Positions 1-6,859 of a stretch of DNA of 21,234 bases are shown here, one piece after another (within the stretch, counting starts at the first letter, position 1; every line of letters begins with the position of its first letter). The notes beneath the pieces were generated by a model. That model searched no databases. It was not told the DNA's origin and worked only from the letters and a program-made list of their open reading frames with translations. Made by a program: the position numbers and the translations under genes. The DNA lies in NCBI GenBank assembly GCA_964615795.1, contig CAZTQR010000057.1:1-21234 (forward strand), given 5' to 3'. The stretch comes from JADJAH01 sp964615795. GTDB lineage: Bacteria; Bacteroidota; Ignavibacteria; Tepidaquicellales; Tepidaquicellaceae.

Positions 1-16
1 CCCTTCTTTAAGCCTG

Positions 17-33
17 CCCTGAACTTGTCGAAG
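17..33. repeat. Partial copy of a common dispersed dyad-type repeat
   Basis: The stretch CCCTGAACTTGTCGAAG resembles the widespread intergenic element related to CTTCGACAAGTTCAGGG, which is seen in many bacterial genomes and often occurs as inverted pairs. Only one arm is visible here, lying in the leader upstream of the helicase gene; a partner arm could lie left of the window. The identification is from memory of the motif. Confidence 0.3.
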
Positions 34-48
34 TGTTCAAAAGAATGC

Positions 49-70
49 GGTTAACATTCTGGGTTAACAT
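49..70. repeat. Tandem 9-bp direct repeat upstream of the helicase gene
   Basis: GGTTAACAT occurs at 49-57 and again at 62-70, a 13-bp period that is close to one helical turn. Each copy contains the palindrome GTTAAC. It lies about 140 bp before the helicase start and could be a protein-binding site, or chance. Confidence 0.3.
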
Positions 71-204
71 CATCACAGGAGTTGGCATTCGTAAGCAAAT
101 TGTTTTGGACAAGAATGGCGGAATCACCCGTCCGGTATTCCCATTCTCCGTTTACACTCCATTCCAAATTTCATATTTTAACAGTCCGAACATATGAAAA
201 CCAA

Positions 205-2448
205 ATGAGCTTAGACCTGAACGTACTAAATCCCCAGCAGAGAGCTGCCGTGGAGCACATGAACGGGCCAAGTATGATCATCGCGGGAGCAGGAAGCGGA
301 AAGACCAGAGTCCTTACCTATAAGATAGCAAACCTCCTGGAAAAGGGCGTGAGCCCCTTCGAAATACTTGCGCTGACATTCACCAATAAGGCGGCCAATG
401 AAATGAAGGAGCGGATCGCAGACCTCACCGGCCCGGGCTTCGAACGGATATGGATGGGAACATTTCATTCCGTCTTTGCACGGATCCTCCGCATGGAGGC
501 TGAACACATCGGATTCACACGCAACTTCACAATTTACGATACCGAGGATTCGGTCGGGCTTATCAAACAGATCATGCAGTCGAACAACCTGCCGCTCGAT
601 AAGCCGACACCGAAAGCATATCAGAATGCCATCAGCAATCTTAAGAACAGGCTCATTCTGCCTGATGACTTTGCAAAAACGGCATTCAATGATTTCGACA
701 AAAAGACTGCGCTGATCTATGGCGACTACAGAAGAGCCCTGCACAAGAACAATGCAATGGACTTCGACGACCTGCTTATGAAGCCAATCGAACTCTTTGA
801 GAAATTTCCGGAGATCCTCGAAAAGTACGGCGGCAGGTTCCGCTACATACTGGTTGACGAATATCAGGACACCAACAAGGCGCAGTACATAATTGTGAAG
901 ATGCTTGCAAAGACTCACATGAATGTGTCCGTGGTCGGCGATGATGCACAGTCAATATACAAATGGCGCGGAGCGGAGATACAGAACATATTTGATTTTC
1001 AGAATGACTTCGGCGAATGCAGTACCTTCAGACTGGAGCAGAATTACCGCTCGACAGGCAAGATCCTCTCGCTCGCGCAGAACGTGATCATCAACAATAA
1101 GAAGCAGATCGAAAAGACCCTGTGGACAGAAAATGAGCACGGAGAGCATATTCATCTCATAGAAACCCTGACCGACCGTGATGAAGCGCTTCGCATCTGC
1201 AGGCATATCTTTGATGAAATGCAGAAGAAGAAGCTTAACTTCAAGGACTTCGTGGTGCTTTACAGGACAAATGCACAGTCGCGTGCCCTGGAAGAAGCGC
1301 TGAGGCAAAACAGCATACCGTACATAATTGTCGGCGGCATCAGGTTCTATCAGCGCAAGGAGATCAAAGACATTCTCTCGTACTTTAAGATCATAGTTAA
1401 TCCCAACGACAATGAAGCATTGCTGCGCGCTCTGAGCCTGAGGGAAGGAGTGGGCAGGACCAGCCTCGACAAGATAATAGCTGCTGCCGAGAATCAGGGA
1501 ACACAGATTTTTGAAGTTCTTAAAAAAGGAGAAGAGAACCGGATAGTCGGAGGAAAAGCGAGAAATGCCGTGACAGAGTTTATGAACTTCCTTTACAAAT
1601 ACCAGTATCTGAAGGAAGAAATGTCGCTGAAGGAACTTGCCGGTGCAGTGATTGATGATACGGGAATACTTTACAGGCTGAAACTTGAGAATACTCCTGA
1701 AGCTGAGGAACGCATCAGCAACATACAGGAGCTTCTTTCCGCAATAGCCGAATTTTCCGATGAGAATGACGAACCCACTCTCGAGAATTTTCTTCAGCAA
1801 GTCTCTCTTGTTGCGGATATTGACGATCTCGATGACAGAAAGAATGCCGTTACGCTTATGACAATTCATTCTGCAAAAGGGCTTGAGTTTCCGGTTGTGT
1901 TTGTTGCCGGACTTGAAGAAGGCCTGTTTCCCGTGAGCGGAGCTACGCTCTATCAGGACGAGCTTGAAGAGGAAAGAAGGCTGTTCTATGTAGCTATCAC
2001 AAGGGCTATGACGAAACTCTATCTGCTCTATGCAAACATGCGTTACAAGTTCGGGATACAGTCTTACCAGATGAAGTCAAGATTCCTGAAGGAGATTCCC
2101 GAAAGCGTGCTTAAAGAAAGCTTCATTGTGGAAGGGCTCAGGCTCCAGTCTGAGAAGAAGTCTAAGCCGGAAAAGCAAACAGGCTTCGGACAGTCAATCC
2201 GCTACGAATACTATGACAAGCCGGCGGCGTCTCCGCGCAAAAAACATGAACATATCAGCGAAGCGGCAGACAAGTTTCCCGATATTCAAAAAGGCGTAAC
2301 CGTAACTCACGACCAGTACGGAAAAGGCGAGGTACTTGGAACTTCCGGCAAGGGGCTTGACAAGAAAGCAGAGATATATTTCGAAGAAGTGGGGCTGAAG
2401 CGAATAGTTCTAAGGTATGCAAAGATGCGTGTAAACAGTGAACAGTGA
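205..2448 (+). CDS. pcrA: UvrD/PcrA-type superfamily 1 DNA helicase
   Basis: ATP-dependent 3'-5' DNA helicase of the PcrA/UvrD family (747 aa), acting in repair, replication restart and removal of stalled complexes in the cytoplasm. All SF1A motifs are present: Q-motif LNPQQRAAV (8-16), Walker A AGAGSGKT (27-34), motif II VDEYQD (217-222), motif III GDDAQSIYKWRGA, motif IV QNYRST, motif V TIHSAKGLEFPVVF and motif VI RRLFYVAITRA (about 588-600). The C-terminal segment from about residue 695 (GVTVTHDQYGKGEV) is the small Tudor-like domain typical of PcrA/UvrD, which contacts RNA polymerase. The frame is open from a TTG at 82, but the family begins just before LNPQQ, so the ATG at 205 is chosen; no Shine-Dalgarno is visible. 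The EVE-domain gene follows by 45 bp, so co-transcription is possible. Confidence 0.96.
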   Translation: MSLDLNVLNPQQRAAVEHMNGPSMIIAGAGSGKTRVLTYKIANLLEKGVSPFEILALTFTNKAANEMKERIADLTGPGFERIWMGTFHSVFARILRMEAEHIGFTRNFTIYDTEDSVGLIKQIMQSNNLPLDKPTPKAYQNAISNLKNRLILPDDFAKTAFNDFDKKTALIYGDYRRALHKNNAMDFDDLLMKPIELFEKFPEILEKYGGRFRYILVDEYQDTNKAQYIIVKMLAKTHMNVSVVGDDAQSIYKWRGAEIQNIFDFQNDFGECSTFRLEQNYRSTGKILSLAQNVIINNKKQIEKTLWTENEHGEHIHLIETLTDRDEALRICRHIFDEMQKKKLNFKDFVVLYRTNAQSRALEEALRQNSIPYIIVGGIRFYQRKEIKDILSYFKIIVNPNDNEALLRALSLREGVGRTSLDKIIAAAENQGTQIFEVLKKGEENRIVGGKARNAVTEFMNFLYKYQYLKEEMSLKELAGAVIDDTGILYRLKLENTPEAEERISNIQELLSAIAEFSDENDEPTLENFLQQVSLVADIDDLDDRKNAVTLMTIHSAKGLEFPVVFVAGLEEGLFPVSGATLYQDELEEERRLFYVAITRAMTKLYLLYANMRYKFGIQSYQMKSRFLKEIPESVLKESFIVEGLRLQSEKKSKPEKQTGFGQSIRYEYYDKPAASPRKKHEHISEAADKFPDIQKGVTVTHDQYGKGEVLGTSGKGLDKKAEIYFEEVGLKRIVLRYAKMRVNSEQ

Positions 2449-2482
2449 GGCCATGAATGTCATGCGTGAACAATTCAAAAGC

Positions 2483-2487
2483 AGGAG
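2483..2487 (+). promoter_or_regulatory. Shine-Dalgarno site of the EVE-domain gene
   Basis: AGGAG lies 6 nt before the ATG at 2494 and fixes that start. It is one of only two clear ribosome-binding sites in the window. Confidence 0.7.
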
Positions 2488-2493
2488 AACATA

Positions 2494-2895
2494 ATGAATT
2501 ACTGGATACTCAAGACCGAGCCTTCTGATTATTCATACGATGATCTTGTAAGAGACAAGCAAACCGTATGGGACGGCGTAGCCAACAATGCGGCGCTCAT
2601 CAATATCCGCAATGCAAGGAAGGGTGACATTGGCCTGATATATCATACCGGCGATGAAAAGAAGATCGTAGGCGCGGCGCGTATCACTTCCGATCCGTAT
2701 CCTGATCCGAAGCTTGGCGATCCGAAAATGGCTGTGTTTGATGTAAAGCCGCTGAGAAAGTTGAAGAGGCCGGTGACTCTTGATGAGATAAAATCAAACA
2801 GCAAATACGCCGGTTTCGCACTGGTAAAGCAGGGGAGATTGTCCGTCGTTGCCGTTCCGGATGAGTTTGTTAAGGACTATCTGAGCGAGCTTTAA
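2494..2895 (+). CDS. EVE domain-containing protein
   Basis: A 133-aa protein that consists of little more than an EVE domain, the PUA-like fold of human THYN1 and its bacterial homologues. It begins with the family signature MNYWILKTEPSDYSYDDL, followed by WDGVANNAA and the GDIGLIYHTG strand that forms the core of the fold, then VGAARI and FDVKPLRKLKRPVTLDEIK. No catalytic residues are expected: EVE domains are thought to recognise modified bases in DNA or RNA, and the ligand cannot be read from the sequence. The start is set by AGGAG. It lies 45 bp behind the helicase gene on the same strand, so it may share that transcript, and it runs convergently into the tRNA-Ser pair. The family call is firm; the role is not. 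Confidence 0.92.
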   Translation: MNYWILKTEPSDYSYDDLVRDKQTVWDGVANNAALINIRNARKGDIGLIYHTGDEKKIVGAARITSDPYPDPKLGDPKMAVFDVKPLRKLKRPVTLDEIKSNSKYAGFALVKQGRLSVVAVPDEFVKDYLSEL

Positions 2896-2914
2896 TATGC
2901 CGCAAAGAAATGTG

Positions 2915-3001
2915 CGGAGAAGGAGGGATTCGAACCCTCGATAGAGTTGCCCCTATAACGGTTTTCGAGACCGCCGCTTTCAACCACTCAGCCACCTCTC
3001 C
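2915..3001 (-). tRNA. tRNA-Ser, anticodon CGA
   Basis: An 87-nt class II tRNA. Reading the minus strand: acceptor GGAGAGG pairs with CTTCTCC (one G-U), the D-arm contains TGGTTGAAAG, the anticodon loop is CTCGAAA (anticodon CGA, codon UCG), a long variable arm closes on ATAG/CTAT, and the T-arm is GAGGG-TTCGAAT-CCCTC. The discriminator is G73, as expected for serine. The genome continues CAC after G73, so CCA is not encoded. It converges with the EVE gene, whose stop codon is only 19 bp away. Confidence 0.95.
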
Positions 3002-3065
3002 GTGTAATTCTTGATCAGTTTCGGGAAGAACGTCTCAGGTAAATCAGATGCAAGCGCATGATTCC

Positions 3066-3093
3066 AAAAACAAACCCACAGATATGCTGTGGG
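3066..3093 (-). terminator. Intrinsic terminator after tRNA-Ser(GGA)
   Basis: On the minus strand a perfect 7-bp stem CCCACAG / CTGTGGG with a 5-nt loop is followed directly by TTTGTTTTT. It begins 28 nt beyond the 3' end of tRNA-Ser(GGA). It should separate the two tRNA genes, so tRNA-Ser(CGA) would need its own promoter in 3002-3065; I cannot identify one. Confidence 0.8.
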
Positions 3094-3121
3094 TACAAAA
3101 AAGAAACTTTGGAAATTGTTG

Positions 3122-3208
3122 CAGAGAGTGAGGGATTCGAACCCTCGAAGGCTTTTACACCTTACACACTTTCCAGGCGTGCCTCTTCAACCACTCGAGC
3201 AACTCTCT
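3122..3208 (-). tRNA. tRNA-Ser, anticodon GGA
   Basis: An 87-nt class II tRNA on the minus strand. Acceptor AGAGAGT pairs perfectly with ACTCTCT, the D-arm contains GTGGTTGAAG, the anticodon loop is CTGGAAA (anticodon GGA, codons UCC/UCU), the variable arm closes on AAGG/CCTT, and the T-arm is GAGGG-TTCGAAT-CCCTC. The discriminator is G73; the genome continues CAA, so CCA is not encoded. The A1-U72 first pair replaces the more usual G1-C72. Confidence 0.95.
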
Positions 3209-3377
3209 GTATTTGATGCGCGTAATTTAGTCATGCAGGGCGTGAAAATAAATGACATTTTGGTACTTGAGCCGTCTGAACGCCGCAACAGTTCATTTAT
3301 ATGTGCGGAAACTTTGGGATGGAAAGCAGGCTTTGAGCTTGAATTGAGTTATGTATTAACAGGAAGAAGTATTTTTT

Positions 3378-3405
3378 CTCATTGCTGTTATCTGTAGGCA
3401 ATGAG
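3378..3405 (+). repeat. Inverted repeat upstream of the cyclase gene (first)
   Basis: CTCATTGC (3378-3385) and GCAATGAG (3398-3405) form a perfect 8-bp stem with a 12-nt loop. A T-run precedes it, but no T-run follows on the plus strand, so it is not a standard plus-strand terminator. It could be an operator or an RNA stem-loop. Confidence 0.45.
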
Positions 3406-3451
3406 CACAACGGAAACAACATACAGACGATTTTGGTATATTGCAAATTGA

Positions 3452-3481
3452 TTCCGGGTTCCCGAATTCGCTTACCCGGAA
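3452..3481 (+). repeat. Inverted repeat in the likely cyclase leader (second)
   Basis: TTCCGGGT (3452-3459) and ACCCGGAA (3474-3481) form a perfect, GC-rich 8-bp stem with a 14-nt loop. It ends 28 nt before the ATG at 3510. No T-run follows. It is a candidate 5'-UTR stem-loop or operator. Confidence 0.45.
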
Positions 3482-3509
3482 AAGGCTTTGCCGGCCATTA
3501 TCTTCTTAC

Positions 3510-6500
3510 ATGGGGCGGAGTATTCAAATTACTAACACAACTGAATTGAACGCGGCTTCATCACAAAAATACGCATTTCTCTTTACCGACGTTGAAGGCA
3601 GCACTCGTCTTGCACAGCAATTCCCCGAAAAGATGGTTGCCTCTCTGGAACGTCACAACAAGATACTGAATGAGGTATTTGCCGGTCTGCAGGGCACGGT
3701 CTTCGAAGTGGTCGGAGATGCTTACTGCGTTGCTTTCGATGATCCCGTTAATGCAGTGAAAGCGGCATTGGAAGTTCAGAGGCACCTCGGCAGGGAAGAG
3801 TGGGACGAGGTGAAGATCCGGATCAGGATGGGTCTTCATACAGGATTTGCTCAGATCATTGAAGGTAAGTTCAGCGGGTACATCACCATGGCCCGGACGC
3901 ACAGGATCATGTCGGCCGCGCACGGAGGACAGATCCTCATCTCAAATCAGCTTCACAGCGAGATCGCCGAACAAATGAAGGACCTTGTCTCATTCCGGGA
4001 CCTCGGTGAAAGGCGGCTCAAAGATCTCATTCAGCCTGTGCGCGTGTTTCAGCTTGTCGCCGAGGGCATTGAGTCGGAATTCCCTCCGCTAAAGACGCTT
4101 GACGCAAGGCCGAACAACCTTCCCGTTCAGCTTACCAGTTTCATCGGCAGGGAGAAAGAGCTGGCTAAGGTGAAAGACTCATTGCGTGAATCGCGCCTCC
4201 TTACGCTTCTAGGCACAGGCGGCTCGGGCAAGACAAGGCTCGCTCTGCAGGCAGGCGCAGACCTGATAGACAATTTTGCCAACGGAGTGTGGTTTGTTGA
4301 GCTTGAACAGGTCTCAGACCCCGTGCTTCTGCCTACTGCCATTAACAACTCGCTTGGCGTTCAGGAAGAATCGCAGAAGTCGCCGGAAGAATCTCTTGCG
4401 GAATTTGTAAAGGACAAGGAGATCCTCATAATTCTTGATAACTGCGAACAGATCGCCGAGGCATGTGCAAATATTGCGGAGCGCCTTCTTAAAAGATCTC
4501 CAAAGCTCCGTATAATTGTAACAAGCCGGGAAGCTCTCAAATGCGAAGGCGAACTCACTCACAGGATAGACTCTCTCACTACTCCCGACAAGTACCGCAA
4601 GTATTCTTTTGAGGAAATTCTGGATTTTGAATCGGTAAGGCTCTTCGAAGAACGCGCACAGGCAGTAACACCTGCTTTCAAGATCACTCCCGAAAACTCG
4701 AAGATCGTTGCAGGCATCTGCACTGATCTTGACGGCATCCCTCTTGCCATAGAGCTTGCCGCGGCAAGAACCAAGGTCCTCGGAGTTGACAAGATACATG
4801 AAAGACTGAAGGACAGGTTCAAGCTTCTGACAGGAGGAAGAAGGACCGCACTTCCGCGACAGCAAACCCTCAAGGCGCTCATTGACTGGAGCTACGACCT
4901 TCTGACCGATCAGGAGAAAGCTCTTTGGGAAAGACTCTCTGTCTTTGCGGGCGGATGGTCGCTGGAGGCGGCGGAAGAAGTGTGCTCTGACGATCTGATC
5001 GAGCAATATGATATTCTTGATCTCCTTTTCAATCTCAATGAGAAGTCAATAATAATCTATGATGAGGAGAACGAGAGATACAGAATGCTCGAATCAATCC
5101 GGCAATACGGTGACGAGAAGCTTGCATCGTCAGGAAGCAAGGATGTAAACAGTTCAAGGCACCTTAAATACTACTGTGATCTTGCGGTGAAGTCGGAACT
5201 GGGGCTTGCGGGAGAGGAAGTGGGAAAGTGGCTTAAGATCCTTGAGACCGAAACGGGTAACCTGGAAACGGCAATGCATTGGTCTCACAGCGGCGGCAAC
5301 AATGAGGAAGGCGGTAAGCTTGCAACCGCCTATGCAAATTACTGGCTCAACCGCGGATATCTTACCACTGCAACATATCATCTTGAAAATATTCTTCAGC
5401 ACGAAGACAAGCTGTCGCTTTCTACAAAAGGCAACCTTCTCGGCATCAAGGGGCTGTTCCTGAACATGCTTGGGAATGCCGACAGCGCAGAGGAACTTAT
5501 AGGAAGGAGCCTTTCAATTTCAAGAGAGCTCGGAAACCAGGATGACATTGCTTCGGGACTCAACAATCTCGCCTCGGTTGTGTATGAGAAGGGGGATTAT
5601 GCAAAGGCAAGAGAGCTGATAGAGGAAACCCTTCAGATAGACCGCGCTTCAGGCGATGCATCAAAGATCTCATTTTCTCTCATCAATCTCGGAACTGTGG
5701 CGCGGCTTCAGGGTGACTATGATACGGCAAGGGCTCTGCTCGAAGAAAGTCTTGAGATAAGAAAGAAGGCGAAGAACAAATTTGCAATTGCTTCATCACT
5801 TAATACGCTTGCAATACTTCACGTCAACCTTGGAGATTACGTTAAGGCACGGGCTTACATTGAAGAAGGTCTTGCGCTCACACGAGAGCTTGGAAATAAT
5901 TACGGGATCGCTGACGGGCTCGGCCTGCTCGGCAATGTTGAAGCGTCTCTCGGCAATTTCGAAGAATCCGAAAGACTCCAGAGGGAATCGCTTAAGATCT
6001 TTGAGGAAATGGGAAAACAAAATAAGATCGCCGATGCTTACAGCAATATCGGGAATGTCTCCTTTCAAAAGGGCGAATATAATTTATCGCTGGAGCATCT
6101 CAACAGGGCGCTTGAAATACAGAGAAACATCGGAGACAAGTTTGGCATCGCGCTTACTCTTCTGAGAATTGGTAAGTCACATACTGCAGGGAAGAATTAT
6201 CAGGAGGCCCAGGAGAGGATCGAAGAGAGCTTTGCGATCAGGACAAAGCTCGGGCTCAAGGGAGGCATTGCCGAATGCCACGGCGTATTAGGTTTCCTGA
6301 TGATCCTTACCGGAAAACACGCTGAAGCTGAATCATCTTATCTTAAGAGTATGGAGATATACTCGGAACTGAAGAACAACTCCGGAATTTTCTCGGCGCT
6401 GATTGCACTTTCGCTGATACTTATTAAAAGAGAAAAGCCGGACTCTGCAAAGAAGCTTATAATGATTTCTGCCTCATATAGATCTCTTCCGGGAGTGGCT

Positions 6501-6644
6501 ACGGAAATGTTTGATAAGATGATAATGTCTGAGATCACAGAACTCTTGCCCGACAGCGTTGCGGCATCGAATGAGGCAGTCCCCGGAACGCCTGCATTTG
6601 ATCAGCTCACAGGAATTGTCACGGAAATTCTGAAAGCCGGCTGA
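3510..6644 (+). CDS. Cyclase-domain / STAND ATPase / TPR signalling protein
   Basis: A 1044-aa soluble, presumably cytoplasmic signalling protein in three parts. Residues about 20-185 form a class III adenylate/guanylate cyclase domain: FTDVEGST (metal Asp27), FEVVGDAY (second metal Asp70), then RTHRIMSAAHGGQILIS with the transition-state Arg132. The base-selecting Lys position is Glu66, as in guanylate cyclases, and the transition-state Asn position is Ala128, so activity is doubtful. Residues about 202-600 form a STAND/NB-ARC-like ATPase: NNLPVQLTSFIGRE, Walker A GTGGSGKT (235-242), Walker B ILIILDNCEQ, IIVTSREAL and DGIPLAIELAAAR. Residues about 635-990 hold roughly eight 40-residue TPRs of the GDY.KAR..IEE.L type. 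The ATG at 3510 is preferred to the TTG at 3441, but no Shine-Dalgarno precedes either; GGAG at 3517 lies just inside. The gene stands alone. Confidence 0.88.
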   Translation: MGRSIQITNTTELNAASSQKYAFLFTDVEGSTRLAQQFPEKMVASLERHNKILNEVFAGLQGTVFEVVGDAYCVAFDDPVNAVKAALEVQRHLGREEWDEVKIRIRMGLHTGFAQIIEGKFSGYITMARTHRIMSAAHGGQILISNQLHSEIAEQMKDLVSFRDLGERRLKDLIQPVRVFQLVAEGIESEFPPLKTLDARPNNLPVQLTSFIGREKELAKVKDSLRESRLLTLLGTGGSGKTRLALQAGADLIDNFANGVWFVELEQVSDPVLLPTAINNSLGVQEESQKSPEESLAEFVKDKEILIILDNCEQIAEACANIAERLLKRSPKLRIIVTSREALKCEGELTHRIDSLTTPDKYRKYSFEEILDFESVRLFEERAQAVTPAFKITPENSKIVAGICTDLDGIPLAIELAAARTKVLGVDKIHERLKDRFKLLTGGRRTALPRQQTLKALIDWSYDLLTDQEKALWERLSVFAGGWSLEAAEEVCSDDLIEQYDILDLLFNLNEKSIIIYDEENERYRMLESIRQYGDEKLASSGSKDVNSSRHLKYYCDLAVKSELGLAGEEVGKWLKILETETGNLETAMHWSHSGGNNEEGGKLATAYANYWLNRGYLTTATYHLENILQHEDKLSLSTKGNLLGIKGLFLNMLGNADSAEELIGRSLSISRELGNQDDIASGLNNLASVVYEKGDYAKARELIEETLQIDRASGDASKISFSLINLGTVARLQGDYDTARALLEESLEIRKKAKNKFAIASSLNTLAILHVNLGDYVKARAYIEEGLALTRELGNNYGIADGLGLLGNVEASLGNFEESERLQRESLKIFEEMGKQNKIADAYSNIGNVSFQKGEYNLSLEHLNRALEIQRNIGDKFGIALTLLRIGKSHTAGKNYQEAQERIEESFAIRTKLGLKGGIAECHGVLGFLMILTGKHAEAESSYLKSMEIYSELKNNSGIFSALIALSLILIKREKPDSAKKLIMISASYRSLPGVATEMFDKMIMSEITELLPDSVAASNEAVPGTPAFDQLTGIVTEILKAG

Positions 6645-6795
6645 TCTCTTCTTTTGCCGGATCGTCTCATCTGCGCCACTCATCTCTGTTGCCGGTCCCG
6701 GTATTGCCGAATTGTCTTCCCGGATTCTTGCCGGAAAATCGGTTGAAGAAGTGAGTTGCAGAGAATTTCTGAAGGGATGTTTTATTGTCACAGCC

Positions 6796-6832
6796 TCCCG
6801 CCGCTTTCCACGGGAGAAAATCAGCGGCGGGA
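6796..6832. terminator. Bidirectional terminator-like hairpin between convergent genes
   Basis: TCCCGCCGCT (6796-6805) pairs perfectly with AGCGGCGGGA (6823-6832), a 10-bp GC-rich stem with a 17-nt loop. CTCCCG (6795-6800) can alternatively pair with CGGGAG (6811-6816). The flanks GTCACAG and CTGTAAC add imperfect pairing. It sits between the convergent cyclase and T9SS-cargo genes, where a shared terminator is expected, but neither strand has a strong T-run. Confidence 0.5.
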
Positions 6833-6859
6833 ATTGACTGTAACATTGTTCTTCGACTC

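Larger units (their letters stand above)
3209..3509. other. Intergenic region between tRNA-Ser(GGA) and the cyclase gene
   Basis: About 300 bp without a convincing gene. It should hold the minus-strand promoter of tRNA-Ser(GGA) and the plus-strand promoter and leader of the cyclase gene. No good promoter match is visible in either direction. The clearest structure is the two inverted repeats at 3378-3405 and 3452-3481, annotated separately. Confidence 0.6.

Noticed and set aside
82..204. N-terminal extension of the helicase to a TTG at 82
   Set aside because: The extra 41 residues have no family counterpart; homologues begin just before the LNPQQ motif encoded from 205.
952..1869. A 305-codon minus-strand open frame inside the helicase gene
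   Set aside because: It is fully antisense to conserved helicase motifs and has no recognisable domain; high GC at third positions of the real gene keeps the opposite frame open.
3089..3397. A 102-codon plus-strand open frame spanning the tRNA-Ser(GGA) region
   Set aside because: It runs antisense through a complete tRNA and its protein looks like translated tRNA sequence; the remainder lies in non-coding leader.
5430..6480. Quasi-periodic 120-bp pattern considered as a DNA tandem repeat
   Set aside because: It reflects successive 40-residue TPR units that are diverged at the DNA level.
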